NCBI GenBank assembly: GCA_007121025.1
Contig: SKMO01000133.1
Span: 1-40,234, forward strand
Source: Bacillota bacterium
Lineage (GTDB): Bacteria; Bacillota; TC1; UBA5767
Direction of reading: 5' to 3'
Length of the DNA stretch: 40,234 nucleotides
Shown here: positions 25,296 to 33,948 of the stretch, piece by piece
Layout: the number at the start of each line of letters is the position of its first letter
Position numbering within the stretch: the first letter of the stretch is position 1
Program-made: the position numbers and the translations under genes
Notes under the pieces: generated by a model
The model's database searches: none
The model's input: only the letters and a program-made list of their open reading frames with translations
What the model was told of the DNA's origin: nothing

Positions 25296-25867
25296 TGCAA
25301 CGTCGTCTTGGTCGACAGTGATGTCCAATGGTCCTCCGGCTCGGTCAGCGTAAAACGTTCGCCTTCTTCACTCATCCCAATGGGAAGGGCACAGCGTTCA
25401 ATCCATTCCGCTGTAACCAGCTGGGGGATGGGTTGGGCAGACACCTGCGCGTCAAAGCGTTTGCGCACCTCCATGACCAGCTCCCGGTCAATGGATGTCT
25501 CTGAACCGATGAAAAATTCCCATCCTTCCTCGGGTAGATGCAAAAGGGCGATCTGGGTCCGGGCTCCCACCCGGTAAACATCGAGAACCTTGAACCGGGA
25601 ACCCCGGTTCGCGACAAACAGTTGCCAGTCGGTTCCATATTCGTATTCCGACAGATCCCGCATGTGGTTGGACAGAATGGCCATCCGGTGGGTGGTCACC
25701 ATGCCCCCAATTCTGGCAGAGGCATCAGTAAACCCCCGTTCACGAAGAACGGTTCCAATGGTGTATAGTTCTTCCAGCCTGCCCAGGTTCAGATCCCGGA
25801 CAAACAGCTGCAGCCCCGGATACGTCCGGTTCACCACATCTTCCATCCACTGCAGATCACTTTCCAA
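25292..25867 (-). CDS. Uncharacterised 191-residue protein
   Basis: I do not recognise the family. It has no signal peptide or membrane segment, and its composition is typical of a soluble cytoplasmic protein. It is mixed alpha/beta by appearance, with MEDVVNRTYPGLQLFVRDLN, IALLHLPEEGWEFFIGSE and LVTAEWIERCALPIG. The start is TTG 25867 with AGGGGG nine bases upstream; an internal ATG (eighth codon) is possible. It lies 23 bp after the 57-residue gene, so the two form an operon. Its stop codon lies inside a 28-bp hairpin. Confidence 0.65.
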   Translation of the reverse strand: MESDLQWMEDVVNRTYPGLQLFVRDLNLGRLEELYTIGTVLRERGFTDASARIGGMVTTHRMAILSNHMRDLSEYEYGTDWQLFVANRGSRFKVLDVYRVGARTQIALLHLPEEGWEFFIGSETSIDRELVMEVRKRFDAQVSAQPIPQLVTAEWIERCALPIGMSEEGERFTLTEPEDHWTSLSTKTTLQ

Positions 25868-25890
25868 TGACGTTGTCCCCCTGTTTTCAA

Positions 25891-26064
25891 TCAGTCATCT
25901 TCGTAGCGTGTCAGATCAAAGCCTGCCCGCTCAGCCAGCACCTCCAGCTCCACATCCGACGCATTCTGAACATCGATCAGGTCAATCACGGCCATCGACA
26001 ATCCGGAAGTCATGCCTGTTCCATAGTAATCAATCAGGTCTCTTCGCAACTGATCGTAATCCAT
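25891..26064 (-). CDS. Small 57-residue hypothetical protein
   Basis: Acidic, probably helical protein: MDYDQLRRDLIDYYGTGMTS at the start and ASDVELEVLAERAGFDLTRY at the end. The ATG is preceded by GGGAGGGG five bases upstream, a strong sign that it is real. From memory the DYYGT...AVxDL...GFDL pattern resembles small conserved proteins in other Clostridia, but this was not checked. It is the first gene of an operon with the 191-residue gene. Confidence 0.65.
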   Translation of the reverse strand: MDYDQLRRDLIDYYGTGMTSGLSMAVIDLIDVQNASDVELEVLAERAGFDLTRYEDD

Positions 26065-26201
26065 GATTTCCCCTCCCTTTCCTGTTCGCACCATGCATGG
26101 CTCACTGTATACATTCTGCATTCGACCGCGAATTCCTTCAGGTTGCAGACTCTGGGATTGTCATCGCCGCTGCTGGGCAGGGCTGGCCGATTCTCCCTCT
26201 G

Positions 26202-26245
26202 AAAAAGCTCTCCCGGCCCGATTGGTTCCTTCGGGCCGGGAGAGC
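26202..26245 (-). terminator. Terminator after the lipoprotein gene
   Basis: A 15-bp perfect stem (GCTCTCCCGGCCCGA and complement, 26207-26221 and 26231-26245) with a 9-base loop is followed on the minus strand by five T residues. Confidence 0.92.
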
Positions 26246-26303
26246 AGCACCACCTTCAGACAGCTGACACCGGTCTGTTACTGATTCAACCGGATTGGGG
26301 GCA

Positions 26304-27068
26304 CTACGGCATCTCCGGAAGCCCATCGAACATGTCCATCATATCAATGATTTGGTATCCATCAGGAACCTTAAACATGTCATCGGACACCTGACCCACC
26401 TGGAAACGGGTCACTTCCATCGTGAAGCCATCGTCCAGATCATCACCGGTGGTTTCCACCCGCAGGGGGAACCCGTATTCGGCGTGCAGCCACAGCGTGG
26501 TTACGGAATCATACTCCGGTTCACGGATCCGGACCATCCGGGCAGGAAGCCCGTTGACCGTGTCCGCTCCCAGGTCCTCCCACTGACCGGCATCCACTTC
26601 CCCGATAAAGTCATCGGCGGTAAACGAGTCCAGAGAGTCATCCATTCCCATCTCCAGAGGCATGATGTAGGCAATCCGCTCCTGAACATCCATGGTGTAG
26701 ACCGCGTTCTGGTCGTAGATGGTAATGAATGAAGCGCCATCCATTTCGGTCTCGGTCCGCATCCGGTCGCCTTTCATCCAGATCCGGGAAACAAAGCCTT
26801 CCCCCTCTGCGCTGGTCACGCGCATTTCATAGGAAAACTCATCCAGGGTCCCAACCGCCCGAAACAGTTCCTCCAGAGCCGCTTCGTCCATGTCTTCACC
26901 GGGCGCGGCATCACCGTTGCCGTTTCCTGCCGGCTCATCCGGCAGATCCTGTTCCGGTGGCTCCGCCTGTGCATCTGCCTCTCCTCCGCAGGCCGTCAGC
27001 ATCATACTGACCGTCAGTACAAGAACAAGCACCAAAAGGAACCTGAGGATCGAATACTTCGTTTTCAT
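26304..27068 (-). CDS. Lipoprotein with LolA-like/outer-membrane-lipoprotein-sorting-type fold
   Basis: 254 residues. The lipoprotein signal MKTKYSILRFLLVLVLVLTV runs to a lipobox ending at Cys27 (LTAC). A Gly/Pro/Asp/Glu-rich linker (28-60) follows. The folded region (65-254) is beta-rich and contains FSYEMRVTSAEGEGFVSRIW, MKGDRMRTE, GLPARMVRIREPEYDSVTTL and GYQIIDM, reminiscent of LolA/DUF4412-type lipid-binding half-barrels. Anchored outside the membrane, it may sense or bind hydrophobic molecules, but this is a guess. ATG 27068 is preferred; ATG 27077 is nine bases upstream and neither has a strong ribosome binding site. It follows the LTA-synthase-type gene by 125 bp on the same strand. 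Confidence 0.7.
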   Translation of the reverse strand: MKTKYSILRFLLVLVLVLTVSMMLTACGGEADAQAEPPEQDLPDEPAGNGNGDAAPGEDMDEAALEELFRAVGTLDEFSYEMRVTSAEGEGFVSRIWMKGDRMRTETEMDGASFITIYDQNAVYTMDVQERIAYIMPLEMGMDDSLDSFTADDFIGEVDAGQWEDLGADTVNGLPARMVRIREPEYDSVTTLWLHAEYGFPLRVETTGDDLDDGFTMEVTRFQVGQVSDDMFKVPDGYQIIDMMDMFDGLPEMP

Positions 27069-27193
27069 CCCACTCATCTTCTTTCCCGTTATTCAGGCCA
27101 GATCCCGTGAACCGCCTGCCCTGTTGTTTTATTTATTCGACATCCCTCACTGGATTCCTGTTTCACTGGGCAGTTCCACCCCACTGTTCTCCG

Positions 27194-29188
27194 TCATTTC
27201 TGCTCACCCAACAGGATTCGGTAAACATCATAATCCAGGATCAGTGCAGACATGGCAAAGCGGTTTTCGACCTCCTGAATCATGGTCTCGATGTATTCCT
27301 TATCGGGAGACTGCCCGGCTGAAGCAGTAAACGAACCGGACCGGGCATCATAAAACCCGTGTTCTGTCCGAAAACTGCGATCGGCAAAGATCACCAGCGG
27401 TGGTGCATCGGAAAACACGTCCCGCCCCATCAAAAGGCGGGAATCAAAGGAAAGACCCATCAAGTTGGACACCGTCGGCAACAAGTCCAGGCTGGACACC
27501 GGACTGTCAATGGTCTCAGGGGTCATCCCCGGAACGTACAGTATCAGATTGCTGCGAAAGAGATCATAAACCGACCGGATTGATTCGCCGGAAAGCTCTT
27601 CGATCGTTTGATTGTCCAGTCCGTAGGGAAAATGATCGCTGCTTAGAACAATCAGGGTTTTCTGGGCCACGCCGGCTTTTTCCAGTTCGGCCAACAGGTG
27701 TTCCAGAGCCCGGTCCAATTCGACCTGGGTGGCAATGTAGGCCCGCCCTTCTTCCGAAAACGGCAGATCTCGGACCACTTCCCGGTTCTTATGAGCCATG
27801 CTGTTCCCAGTAAATGTATAATTCAGGTGTCCGCTCACCGTCATATAATAGGCGTGAAAGGGCTCCTCGCCAATGTAATCCGGGATGGTCGCTTCCATCA
27901 TTTCCAGATCGGATGCCGGCCAGACCGGGCTGATCTCCAAACCGTTTCCGACACCTGTATACGTGTATCCCATGTTGGTGTGGGACCGGTGGCGGTCGTA
28001 GTAGGTATATGTGTGGTTGTGGTAAGCGACCGTCCGGTAACCCAGGGCCCCAAGCTGATTTCCCAGGGCAAAGGGAAGGTAGTTTCCGGCAGAACTGGAA
28101 AAACTCCAGGTCCCCCGCCGGGGCAGCAATCCGGTGCAGGCCACGTACTCCCCGTCTGTGGTGCTGACGTCCCAAAGCGGGACATGGTAATCCGTGAAAT
28201 GGATCCCCTCATGGATCATTTTGTACAGGGTCGGAGTGACTTCCGGAACCACACCGTAGGGCGCAAATGCTTCTGCTGTGATCATCACCAGGTTGTAGCC
28301 TTCATAGATCCCGGTGTGCGGATTTTGAGCCGTGGGTGTCACCTGGCTGAAATAGCGGTACATGGGCAGAAGCAACCTGTTTTCCTCCTGCTTCATCAGG
28401 GCAGCAAAATCGATTTCCAGGACATTTTGCGCAACCGGTTCGACGTCCTCCCGCTCGGTTGACGCAGGGTTGCGTTGCGGGCCAGAAGGAAGCGTACCAG
28501 GAACACTTTCACTCACCGGCTCTGGCACCGATGGGGCCGGGGCCCATTGTTCCCTGAGGACCTGTTGTTGCAGATCCAGACGCATAAACGTCAATACACC
28601 AAGCTGCCGGGCTTTTACGCTGGCGGCCCCTCCCTCAAAATAAAGGTGCGCGGGAGATTGAAACCCACTGCCTGCAATAAACAGTGCGCCCACTCCGGCC
28701 AGATGGACAACGACGACCATCAGACACAACAGGAGTCTGCGGTTCCTGTCCGGAAGGGAAACCGCAGGCAGTTTTTTCTTCATCAGAAATGGCAGGAAAA
28801 CCGGGAGAAACAACACGCCCAGCCAGAGAATCTCGGCGGCCACCCAACCGGAGATTAGGGACGGAAACTCCACCAACGCCTGGAAGGCGTTGGTCGCTGA
28901 GTAGACCGTGTACACCGTCCTGAAGGCCCCGTAATAGACCATCTGGGAACCATACAGCACCCCTGTCAGTCCCAGAAGCATCTGGGTCATTTTTAACCTG
29001 TTTCGTCCCCTTCCCAGCGAAGAGACCAACATCAGACCCAATCCCCAGGACGTCACAAACAAAACCGTAACGGTCAGTTCCGTCGGGCCGGCAAATCCGG
29101 TGGTCCTCCAGCGGAAAAGGCCTTCCATCAGAAAAAGTGTCCCCAGCGTGTAGACGGTTAGCCACTGTTTTAGGTGTCTGAGGTTCAT
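27194..29188 (-). CDS. Lipoteichoic acid synthase-family sulfatase-fold enzyme
   Basis: 664 residues. Four to five N-terminal helices (about 10-170) anchor it, a Pro/Ser-rich linker follows (215-250), and an extracellular sulfatase-fold domain runs from about 290. Key residues of the LtaS family are present: metal ligand Glu306 (ITAEAF), nucleophile Thr343 (VSTTDGEY), His454 (SGHLNY), and Asp518/His519 (SSDHFPYG). The family transfers glycerol-phosphate from phosphatidylglycerol to a growing polyanion or modifies other envelope polymers. ATG 29188 follows AAAGGA. The same-strand lipoprotein downstream could be co-transcribed. Confidence 0.88.
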   Translation of the reverse strand: MNLRHLKQWLTVYTLGTLFLMEGLFRWRTTGFAGPTELTVTVLFVTSWGLGLMLVSSLGRGRNRLKMTQMLLGLTGVLYGSQMVYYGAFRTVYTVYSATNAFQALVEFPSLISGWVAAEILWLGVLFLPVFLPFLMKKKLPAVSLPDRNRRLLLCLMVVVVHLAGVGALFIAGSGFQSPAHLYFEGGAASVKARQLGVLTFMRLDLQQQVLREQWAPAPSVPEPVSESVPGTLPSGPQRNPASTEREDVEPVAQNVLEIDFAALMKQEENRLLLPMYRYFSQVTPTAQNPHTGIYEGYNLVMITAEAFAPYGVVPEVTPTLYKMIHEGIHFTDYHVPLWDVSTTDGEYVACTGLLPRRGTWSFSSSAGNYLPFALGNQLGALGYRTVAYHNHTYTYYDRHRSHTNMGYTYTGVGNGLEISPVWPASDLEMMEATIPDYIGEEPFHAYYMTVSGHLNYTFTGNSMAHKNREVVRDLPFSEEGRAYIATQVELDRALEHLLAELEKAGVAQKTLIVLSSDHFPYGLDNQTIEELSGESIRSVYDLFRSNLILYVPGMTPETIDSPVSSLDLLPTVSNLMGLSFDSRLLMGRDVFSDAPPLVIFADRSFRTEHGFYDARSGSFTASAGQSPDKEYIETMIQEVENRFAMSALILDYDVYRILLGEQK

Positions 29189-29724
29189 CCATCTGTCCTT
29201 TCTGCACATCCGGATCTTGTTCTGGAGCGCCACATTTTCTGCAATTTGTCGGGATAACCATTGTTTGAATCTGACACAAGTCCCGGGCTGATTGCACGTT
29301 CATCCTTTGCTTTCGAACCTCGTTGCTCTGCCACCAGAGGACGCATACCATTCGTTCTTCGCCTTTGGTCCGGTTCGACCCAGTGCCTTTATTTGTGCAA
29401 AGGGAAACAGCTTGAATATCTTATATTTTACCGTGAATTTGCACCCTTTTCAGCCTTTTGTTCAAACCGTATCATTTGCTTCCAATAGGACCTCTTTTCA
29501 TTCTGAAACTGAGATGTCCAAAAACCCGTTTTCGGCAGGATCAGTAGGCCTTTTGTAGAAAGACTTCACATAAGAGGTAGAATGACTCTATGGTCGAAAA
29601 AAGAACCTCTATCCAATGTAGTGTACCTGGCGTCAGTTGAAGCGCCCCTGTTGTCGTTTGTTCCTGCCTGAACTGCGTGCCTGTTGTATCCTGATGTGTC
29701 GAAAAACAATAAAGGAGATTGAAG
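29189..29724. other. Divergent intergenic region, 536 bp
   Basis: No gene or RNA could be supported. It is AT-rich around 29400-29480, with possible -10 sequences for the minus-strand LTA-synthase-type gene (TAAAAT on the minus strand near 29427) and TAGAAT on the plus strand near 29578. Neither has a convincing -35. A small dyad AGAGGT/ACCTCT flanks 29574-29610. Confidence 0.5.
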
Positions 29725-31194
29725 ATGATGAAGCGTGTTCTGAACAAACGGGCCTTCAAAGGCCTCCTTGCTGCTCTTCTTGTGTCTGTCATGATCATTC
29801 CAGTGGCCATAGCGGACTCCCACACCAGTCTGGTGTCAAAATCCATCAATGTGGATTCCGGAGTCAACCTGTCACTGGACGGACTGCCTTACAAACCATT
29901 GAACACCACCGGTCAACTGGCGGATCTGTTTATCTATAACGGAACCACCTATCTGCCGGCCCGGGCGCTCAGTGAAGCCCTGGGTGTGGACATCGCCTGG
30001 AGAGGTGACAGCGCCACGGTGGCCATTGGCCGTGATGAAGCCGCGGACGCCGCCAAGTATCTGTCTCATTACTTCGGGTTGGGTGACCTGGGACAAACCG
30101 TCACCTGGTCCTCCTTCAACAACGCCCTGGACGCCATCGGTGCATCGGCCGTTGAGGGCAAAGTTGACGCAGCCCTCGTTCCCATGCCTCAGGCTGTGAA
30201 AGCCATTGTGCAGGCGGCCCAAATGGATGAGCTTGCCCTGACCTACCCGGCCGACAAAACGGCAGCAGCCCTGCGGGCCTACCGGGTAACCGGCATTTCA
30301 GCAGACTACGCCCCGTATGTGGCCACCGCTTTGGATACCGGCCTTCTGCCCCGCTCTGTTGAACTGAGTGGAACACTGGATGGAAAAACCGCTTCTGTTC
30401 TGCTGATGAACGCAGCGGATGCCATCGGAAACGGCCGCTACTACCTGGGATACACTTCGGATTCTGACATTTACGCCAAGGTCATCGGCGCATGGAACTC
30501 ATTTACTTTGCTGGACGAAGAGGCCCTGGATGAAATCGGTCGGGGTGTGGTTGAGGAGAAAGCCACTACTGGCTACCTGCTGACCTACAGCGGATACAAC
30601 CCCCGTTTCCTTCCGCAATACACCATTGTGTATGACCACTCAAACATCAAACACGCCAACCAGCTGATCGGCCTGCTGGCCAGTGAAGGCATCACCGCCA
30701 GAGTGGCCCTGCAGCCCAAGAAGTCAGTTTACGAGTACAACCTGGCCTGGGGACCCATCCGCCCGCCGACTCCCACCTACCGGGTGGAAGAAGTGGCTGA
30801 AGACTTTTACCTGGCCAACACCGTAGGATACATGCTGACGTTTGAATTCCTGAGTGCCGCAGACAAAGCCGCCTTTGATCCCATTCTGGTGGAATTTGCC
30901 AAGAAGAGCGGGGACAACGTGGACGCCATTGGTGTGATTGCCGGTTCCTACTGGCAGCCCCAGTACTCCTCCAAGACCCCGATGCCGGCGGACGGCCGGG
31001 ACGGTTACGTCCGGCTGGACGACGTCTCTGTCACCAGCAGCGGCTACATGCTGAACACCTTCATCCTGCCGGAACTGACCGACACTCTGGTGGACGCCAT
31101 TGAAGACATCAACGACGAATTGACTGTGGAGGTCAATGACGTCTGGGCCAACGCTGCATTCAACCGGTTCCTGACCGGAGAAGCGCGGGACTGA
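29725..31194 (+). CDS. Secreted protein with N-terminal stalk domain
   Basis: 489 residues. The signal peptide is MMKRVLNKRAFKGLLAALLV running to about residue 31 (IADS). Residues about 38-100 are a copper-amine-oxidase-type stalk domain (TGQLADLFIYNGTTYLPARA, LSEALGVDIAWRGDSATVAI). The remaining 390 residues are not recognised. They are rich in Ala and Asp and carry segments such as GRYYLGYTSDSDIYAKVIGA, which may bind a ligand. Here the stalk domain is N-terminal, opposite to the other two stalk proteins. ATG 29725 follows AAAGGAG by seven bases. A strong terminator follows. Confidence 0.75.
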   Translation: MMKRVLNKRAFKGLLAALLVSVMIIPVAIADSHTSLVSKSINVDSGVNLSLDGLPYKPLNTTGQLADLFIYNGTTYLPARALSEALGVDIAWRGDSATVAIGRDEAADAAKYLSHYFGLGDLGQTVTWSSFNNALDAIGASAVEGKVDAALVPMPQAVKAIVQAAQMDELALTYPADKTAAALRAYRVTGISADYAPYVATALDTGLLPRSVELSGTLDGKTASVLLMNAADAIGNGRYYLGYTSDSDIYAKVIGAWNSFTLLDEEALDEIGRGVVEEKATTGYLLTYSGYNPRFLPQYTIVYDHSNIKHANQLIGLLASEGITARVALQPKKSVYEYNLAWGPIRPPTPTYRVEEVAEDFYLANTVGYMLTFEFLSAADKAAFDPILVEFAKKSGDNVDAIGVIAGSYWQPQYSSKTPMPADGRDGYVRLDDVSVTSSGYMLNTFILPELTDTLVDAIEDINDELTVEVNDVWANAAFNRFLTGEARD

Positions 31195-31210
31195 CATTTC
31201 AACAGCATTG

Positions 31211-31249
31211 AAAAGCCGCCTTCAGCAAATACGCTGAAGGCGGCTTTTT
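31211..31249 (+). terminator. Bidirectional terminator
   Basis: A 16-bp perfect stem (AAAAGCCGCCTTCAGC and complement, 31211-31248) with a 6-base loop and T-runs on both strands. It ends the stalk-domain gene (plus) and probably the chemotaxis receptor gene (minus). Confidence 0.92.
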
Positions 31250-31317
31250 CGTACCCATTTTGCCTGTTTCAGGCGGTTGGACTCTCCTGTGGACCGGTGG
31301 GTGAAAACGGCGGCCCG

Positions 31318-33009
31318 TCAGATCCGGAAACGGGTGATCTGTTCCTGCAGGTTTGAGGCCACGTGGGTCAGCTGTTCGGTGGATCCTGCAATTTCCTCCG
31401 AGGATGCGGACAACTCCTCCACTGACGCGGAGGCCTCCTGGGTTCCTGCGGCATTTTCCTCTGCGATGGCCGACAAATTCTGCATGATGTCGAGCACCTG
31501 CTCCTTTTTCCCCAACAGACTGCTGCTGGTCCCAGTAAAGACCTGGAGGGTGTCATCCACTGTGGTGATATACCCTGAAATGCTGGTGAACCGTTCTTCA
31601 ACATTGTTGAGCTCGGACAATTCCTTGTCAATCGACCCGGCCGCCTTTTTCATCTTGTCGGCTGCGGTATCTGAGCGACTGGCCAGTTCATCAATCACTT
31701 CCCGGATTTCCCCGGTGAACCGGCCGGATTGTTCCGCTAGTTTGCGGATCTCCTCGGCGACCACCGCAAAGCCCTTTCCATGCTCTCCGGCTCTGGCTGC
31801 CTCAATGGCCGCATTCAGGGCCAGAAGATTGGTCTGATCTGCAATGCTGGCGATCATGGCACTGGACTGGCTGATTTTTTCTGCACTGTCCACATTGCCC
31901 ATTACCGCCTGGTGCGTGTCCAGGGTCAAGGCCTTACCTTCTTCAATGGATATCCGCAGCTGTGCCAGCGCTTCACCGCCCTGTTTCTCGGCGGCTTTCA
32001 TCTGTTCACAGACCCCGGCCAGCTCGCTGACATCCCGGGCGTCTGCCTCCATGATCTCGCCCAGTTCGTTCATCAGGCTGGTTCCCTTTTCAATTTCCTG
32101 AGCCTGTTCCCCAGCTGCCCGGGCGATTTCATCGATGGTTCGGGCCACTTCCCCGGAAGTGGCCGCCGTCTGCTCGGACGTGGCACTGAGTTCTTCGGCT
32201 GAACCGGCAATCTGCTCAGAGCCGCTCTGGGCTGAGCCCACAAAACGGCGGATTTCTACGGACATGTCCTCCAGAGCCCGGACGGCCTCTCCGATTTCGT
32301 CTTTTCGTTTTGCGTACGTTTTCATCCGTTGATCATCGTTCTGATCGGTGAAATCCAGTGTCCCCTGACGACGGATTTTGTCCGCCAGAACGGTTACCGG
32401 AGTGGCAATCCGGGTGCCCAGAACAAAGACCGCTCCGCCCGCCAGAAGAAGGGCCAGCAATACGGCAATCACCAGATTGCGGACCGCCTGACCCACTCCC
32501 TGCGCAATGATGGCACCGGCCTGTCCTGCAGGAATTCCCACAAACAAGGCGCCACCGGACACCGGCCTGTAAAGCGTCACGTAGGGCTGATCAAGAATGT
32601 CTGCCCGGCCGACAAACGACCCCTGTTGGGCCAGCGCTTCGTAAGCTTCCCCACGGGCCAGAGAGGTTCCCGTCGCCCGTTGCCCGGAGTCGTCCAGAAT
32701 GCTCGTGCTGGCCCGGATGAACTCGTCACCTTCCCGGACAAACAATGTGGCGACAAGCCCGGTGCTCTCGGAAAACCGGTCCACGGCTGCATGGTTTCCA
32801 CCCGTCTGGACAGTCACCTGGCCATATTCGTATTCCAGATAGTCTTCCAGTGAGGACACCACACTGTCCAGATACTGTTCAAACACCCCGTCGGACACCC
32901 GGTCAATGGCCCCCCGCAGGGTCAGATACACGGTTCCTACGGAAAGCAAGACGGTCACCAGCACCAAGGCAAGTGTTTTGAGAATCAGATCATTTCTTAA
33001 GCTTTTCAC
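31318..33009 (-). CDS. Methyl-accepting chemotaxis protein
   Basis: 563-residue membrane receptor. Two helices (about 8-32 and 178-200) flank an external Cache-type ligand domain ([33 protein letters not shown]). Then come a HAMP linker (about 200-255) and a long signalling coiled coil. The hairpin tip that binds CheA/CheW reads [20 protein letters not shown]. It has no C-terminal CheR-binding pentapeptide. The start is GTG 33009 with AGGGGG upstream. A SigD-type promoter precedes it, so it is likely expressed with flagellar genes. The ligand cannot be deduced. Confidence 0.95.
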   Translation of the reverse strand: MKSLRNDLILKTLALVLVTVLLSVGTVYLTLRGAIDRVSDGVFEQYLDSVVSSLEDYLEYEYGQVTVQTGGNHAAVDRFSESTGLVATLFVREGDEFIRASTSILDDSGQRATGTSLARGEAYEALAQQGSFVGRADILDQPYVTLYRPVSGGALFVGIPAGQAGAIIAQGVGQAVRNLVIAVLLALLLAGGAVFVLGTRIATPVTVLADKIRRQGTLDFTDQNDDQRMKTYAKRKDEIGEAVRALEDMSVEIRRFVGSAQSGSEQIAGSAEELSATSEQTAATSGEVARTIDEIARAAGEQAQEIEKGTSLMNELGEIMEADARDVSELAGVCEQMKAAEKQGGEALAQLRISIEEGKALTLDTHQAVMGNVDSAEKISQSSAMIASIADQTNLLALNAAIEAARAGEHGKGFAVVAEEIRKLAEQSGRFTGEIREVIDELASRSDTAADKMKKAAGSIDKELSELNNVEERFTSISGYITTVDDTLQVFTGTSSSLLGKKEQVLDIMQNLSAIAEENAAGTQEASASVEELSASSEEIAGSTEQLTHVASNLQEQITRFRI

Positions 33010-33081
33010 CAGTTTTATCCCCCTATTTGAATTTCGCCCTCAGCAATCTGTTTCATCTGCGGACCATTCTCCCTGTTACTT

Positions 33082-33107
33082 ATATCGGTAGAACGAAACG
33101 AACGTTA
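33082..33107 (-). promoter_or_regulatory. SigD-type (flagellar/chemotaxis) promoter
   Basis: TAAC (33104-33107), a 15-bp spacer and CCGATAT (33082-33088) on the minus strand. CCGATAT is the core -10 of Bacillus SigD promoters (TAAA-N15-GCCGATAT). It lies 73 bp before the receptor start codon. Confidence 0.65.
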
Positions 33108-33277
33108 ACTGGTGAACTGTTTTCGATCGTAAAAAGTTTCGGTACATTCCAGAGCGGTATTTTCTGTTTTATCCTGACCCTCCTCCTGCCGCGTATTGGC
33201 TCCACCGCTTCCCGGTGTCGTCCACCGGACTGCCGCGTGGCGTTCCCTGTGAGACAATCCCGTTTGCACCGGAAAAC

Positions 33278-33310
33278 AAAAAACCGGCCAGCTCTCAGGC
33301 AGCACCGGTT
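33278..33310 (-). terminator. Terminator of the NusG-II/YdcF/FeS operon
   Basis: AACCGG/CCGGTT with an inner GCT/AGC extension is followed on the minus strand by TTTTTTG. It starts ten bases after the stop codon. Confidence 0.7.
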
Positions 33311-33319
33311 CAACACACA

Positions 33320-33883
33320 TCATTTCCATTGTTTGGAGAGCCGCTGGGACAGATTCCCCACCGGACAAATGAGACACCAGGTCCGGGAGCGCCAGATCCA
33401 GGCCAGCCCCAGACCCACCAGGGTGCTGGTCAACATCAGGGAATAGACCCGGTAGGCCAGATGGGTCAGCCAGGGGATCCCCGGACTCCAGGGCAGCAGT
33501 GAGGGCAGAGGCCCCGGAAACGCAAACACCATCAGCAGGCGAATGTACTCCATTGAGGCTATTCGTCCCGTACCAACGGCCACTGTGGACAACAGCACAA
33601 ACAGCAGGTTGAGTCCAAAATACCCCAGAACAACAAAACGAAGATCCGGCCCCCTGAAGATCCCCGGAACACGGCGCCCTTCACCGGGCCGGACGGATCC
33701 CCAGAACGAGAACAGACTGGCCCGGGGACAAAGCCCCTGGCACCAGGTTTTCCTCCGGGTCCGAAACAAGAGGACAAACGGAAGACCCATGCACAACAAC
33801 CCGGCAAGCGTCAGGTGAATGTTCACCAGGCCCAGCATGAAATACCCCAGTGTGATCAAAAACAGCAACTTGTGATTTCGCAT
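33320..33883 (-). CDS. Membrane protein with two CP motifs (NapH/NosR-like 4Fe-4S half)
   Basis: 187 residues, with helices near 8-38, 82-105, 120-145 and 150-170. Two cysteine motifs, CQGLCP (about 48-53) and CLICP (about 172-176), match the CxxxCP-type motif of NapH/NosR/CcoG-type membrane iron-sulfur proteins. The four cysteines could bind one cluster. It lacks the additional ferredoxin domains of full polyferredoxins. ATG 33883 follows GGGGGG. It is the last gene of an operon with YdcF- and NusG-II-like genes. An electron-transfer or assembly role is inferred from the motif. Confidence 0.7.
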   Translation of the reverse strand: MRNHKLLFLITLGYFMLGLVNIHLTLAGLLCMGLPFVLLFRTRRKTWCQGLCPRASLFSFWGSVRPGEGRRVPGIFRGPDLRFVVLGYFGLNLLFVLLSTVAVGTGRIASMEYIRLLMVFAFPGPLPSLLPWSPGIPWLTHLAYRVYSLMLTSTLVGLGLAWIWRSRTWCLICPVGNLSQRLSKQWK

Positions 33884-33948
33884 CTTGGTCCCCCCGTCGT
33901 TCCTGTCTGCATCGCTGCAGCAGCACCATTATACCTCACGGGGGTATG

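Larger units (their letters stand above)
33010..33319. other. Intergenic region with the chemotaxis receptor promoter
   Basis: 310 bp between the FeS membrane protein gene and the receptor gene, both on the minus strand. It contains a SigD-type promoter (33082-33107) and the terminator of the NusG-II operon (33278-33310). Nothing else is recognised. Confidence 0.6.

Noticed and set aside
29225-29270. CRKCGAP zinc-ribbon-like peptide on the minus strand upstream of the LTA-synthase-type gene
   Set aside because: Only one CxxC is present, there is no ribosome binding site, and the frame runs antiparallel to nothing but intergenic DNA before entering the out-of-frame coding region.
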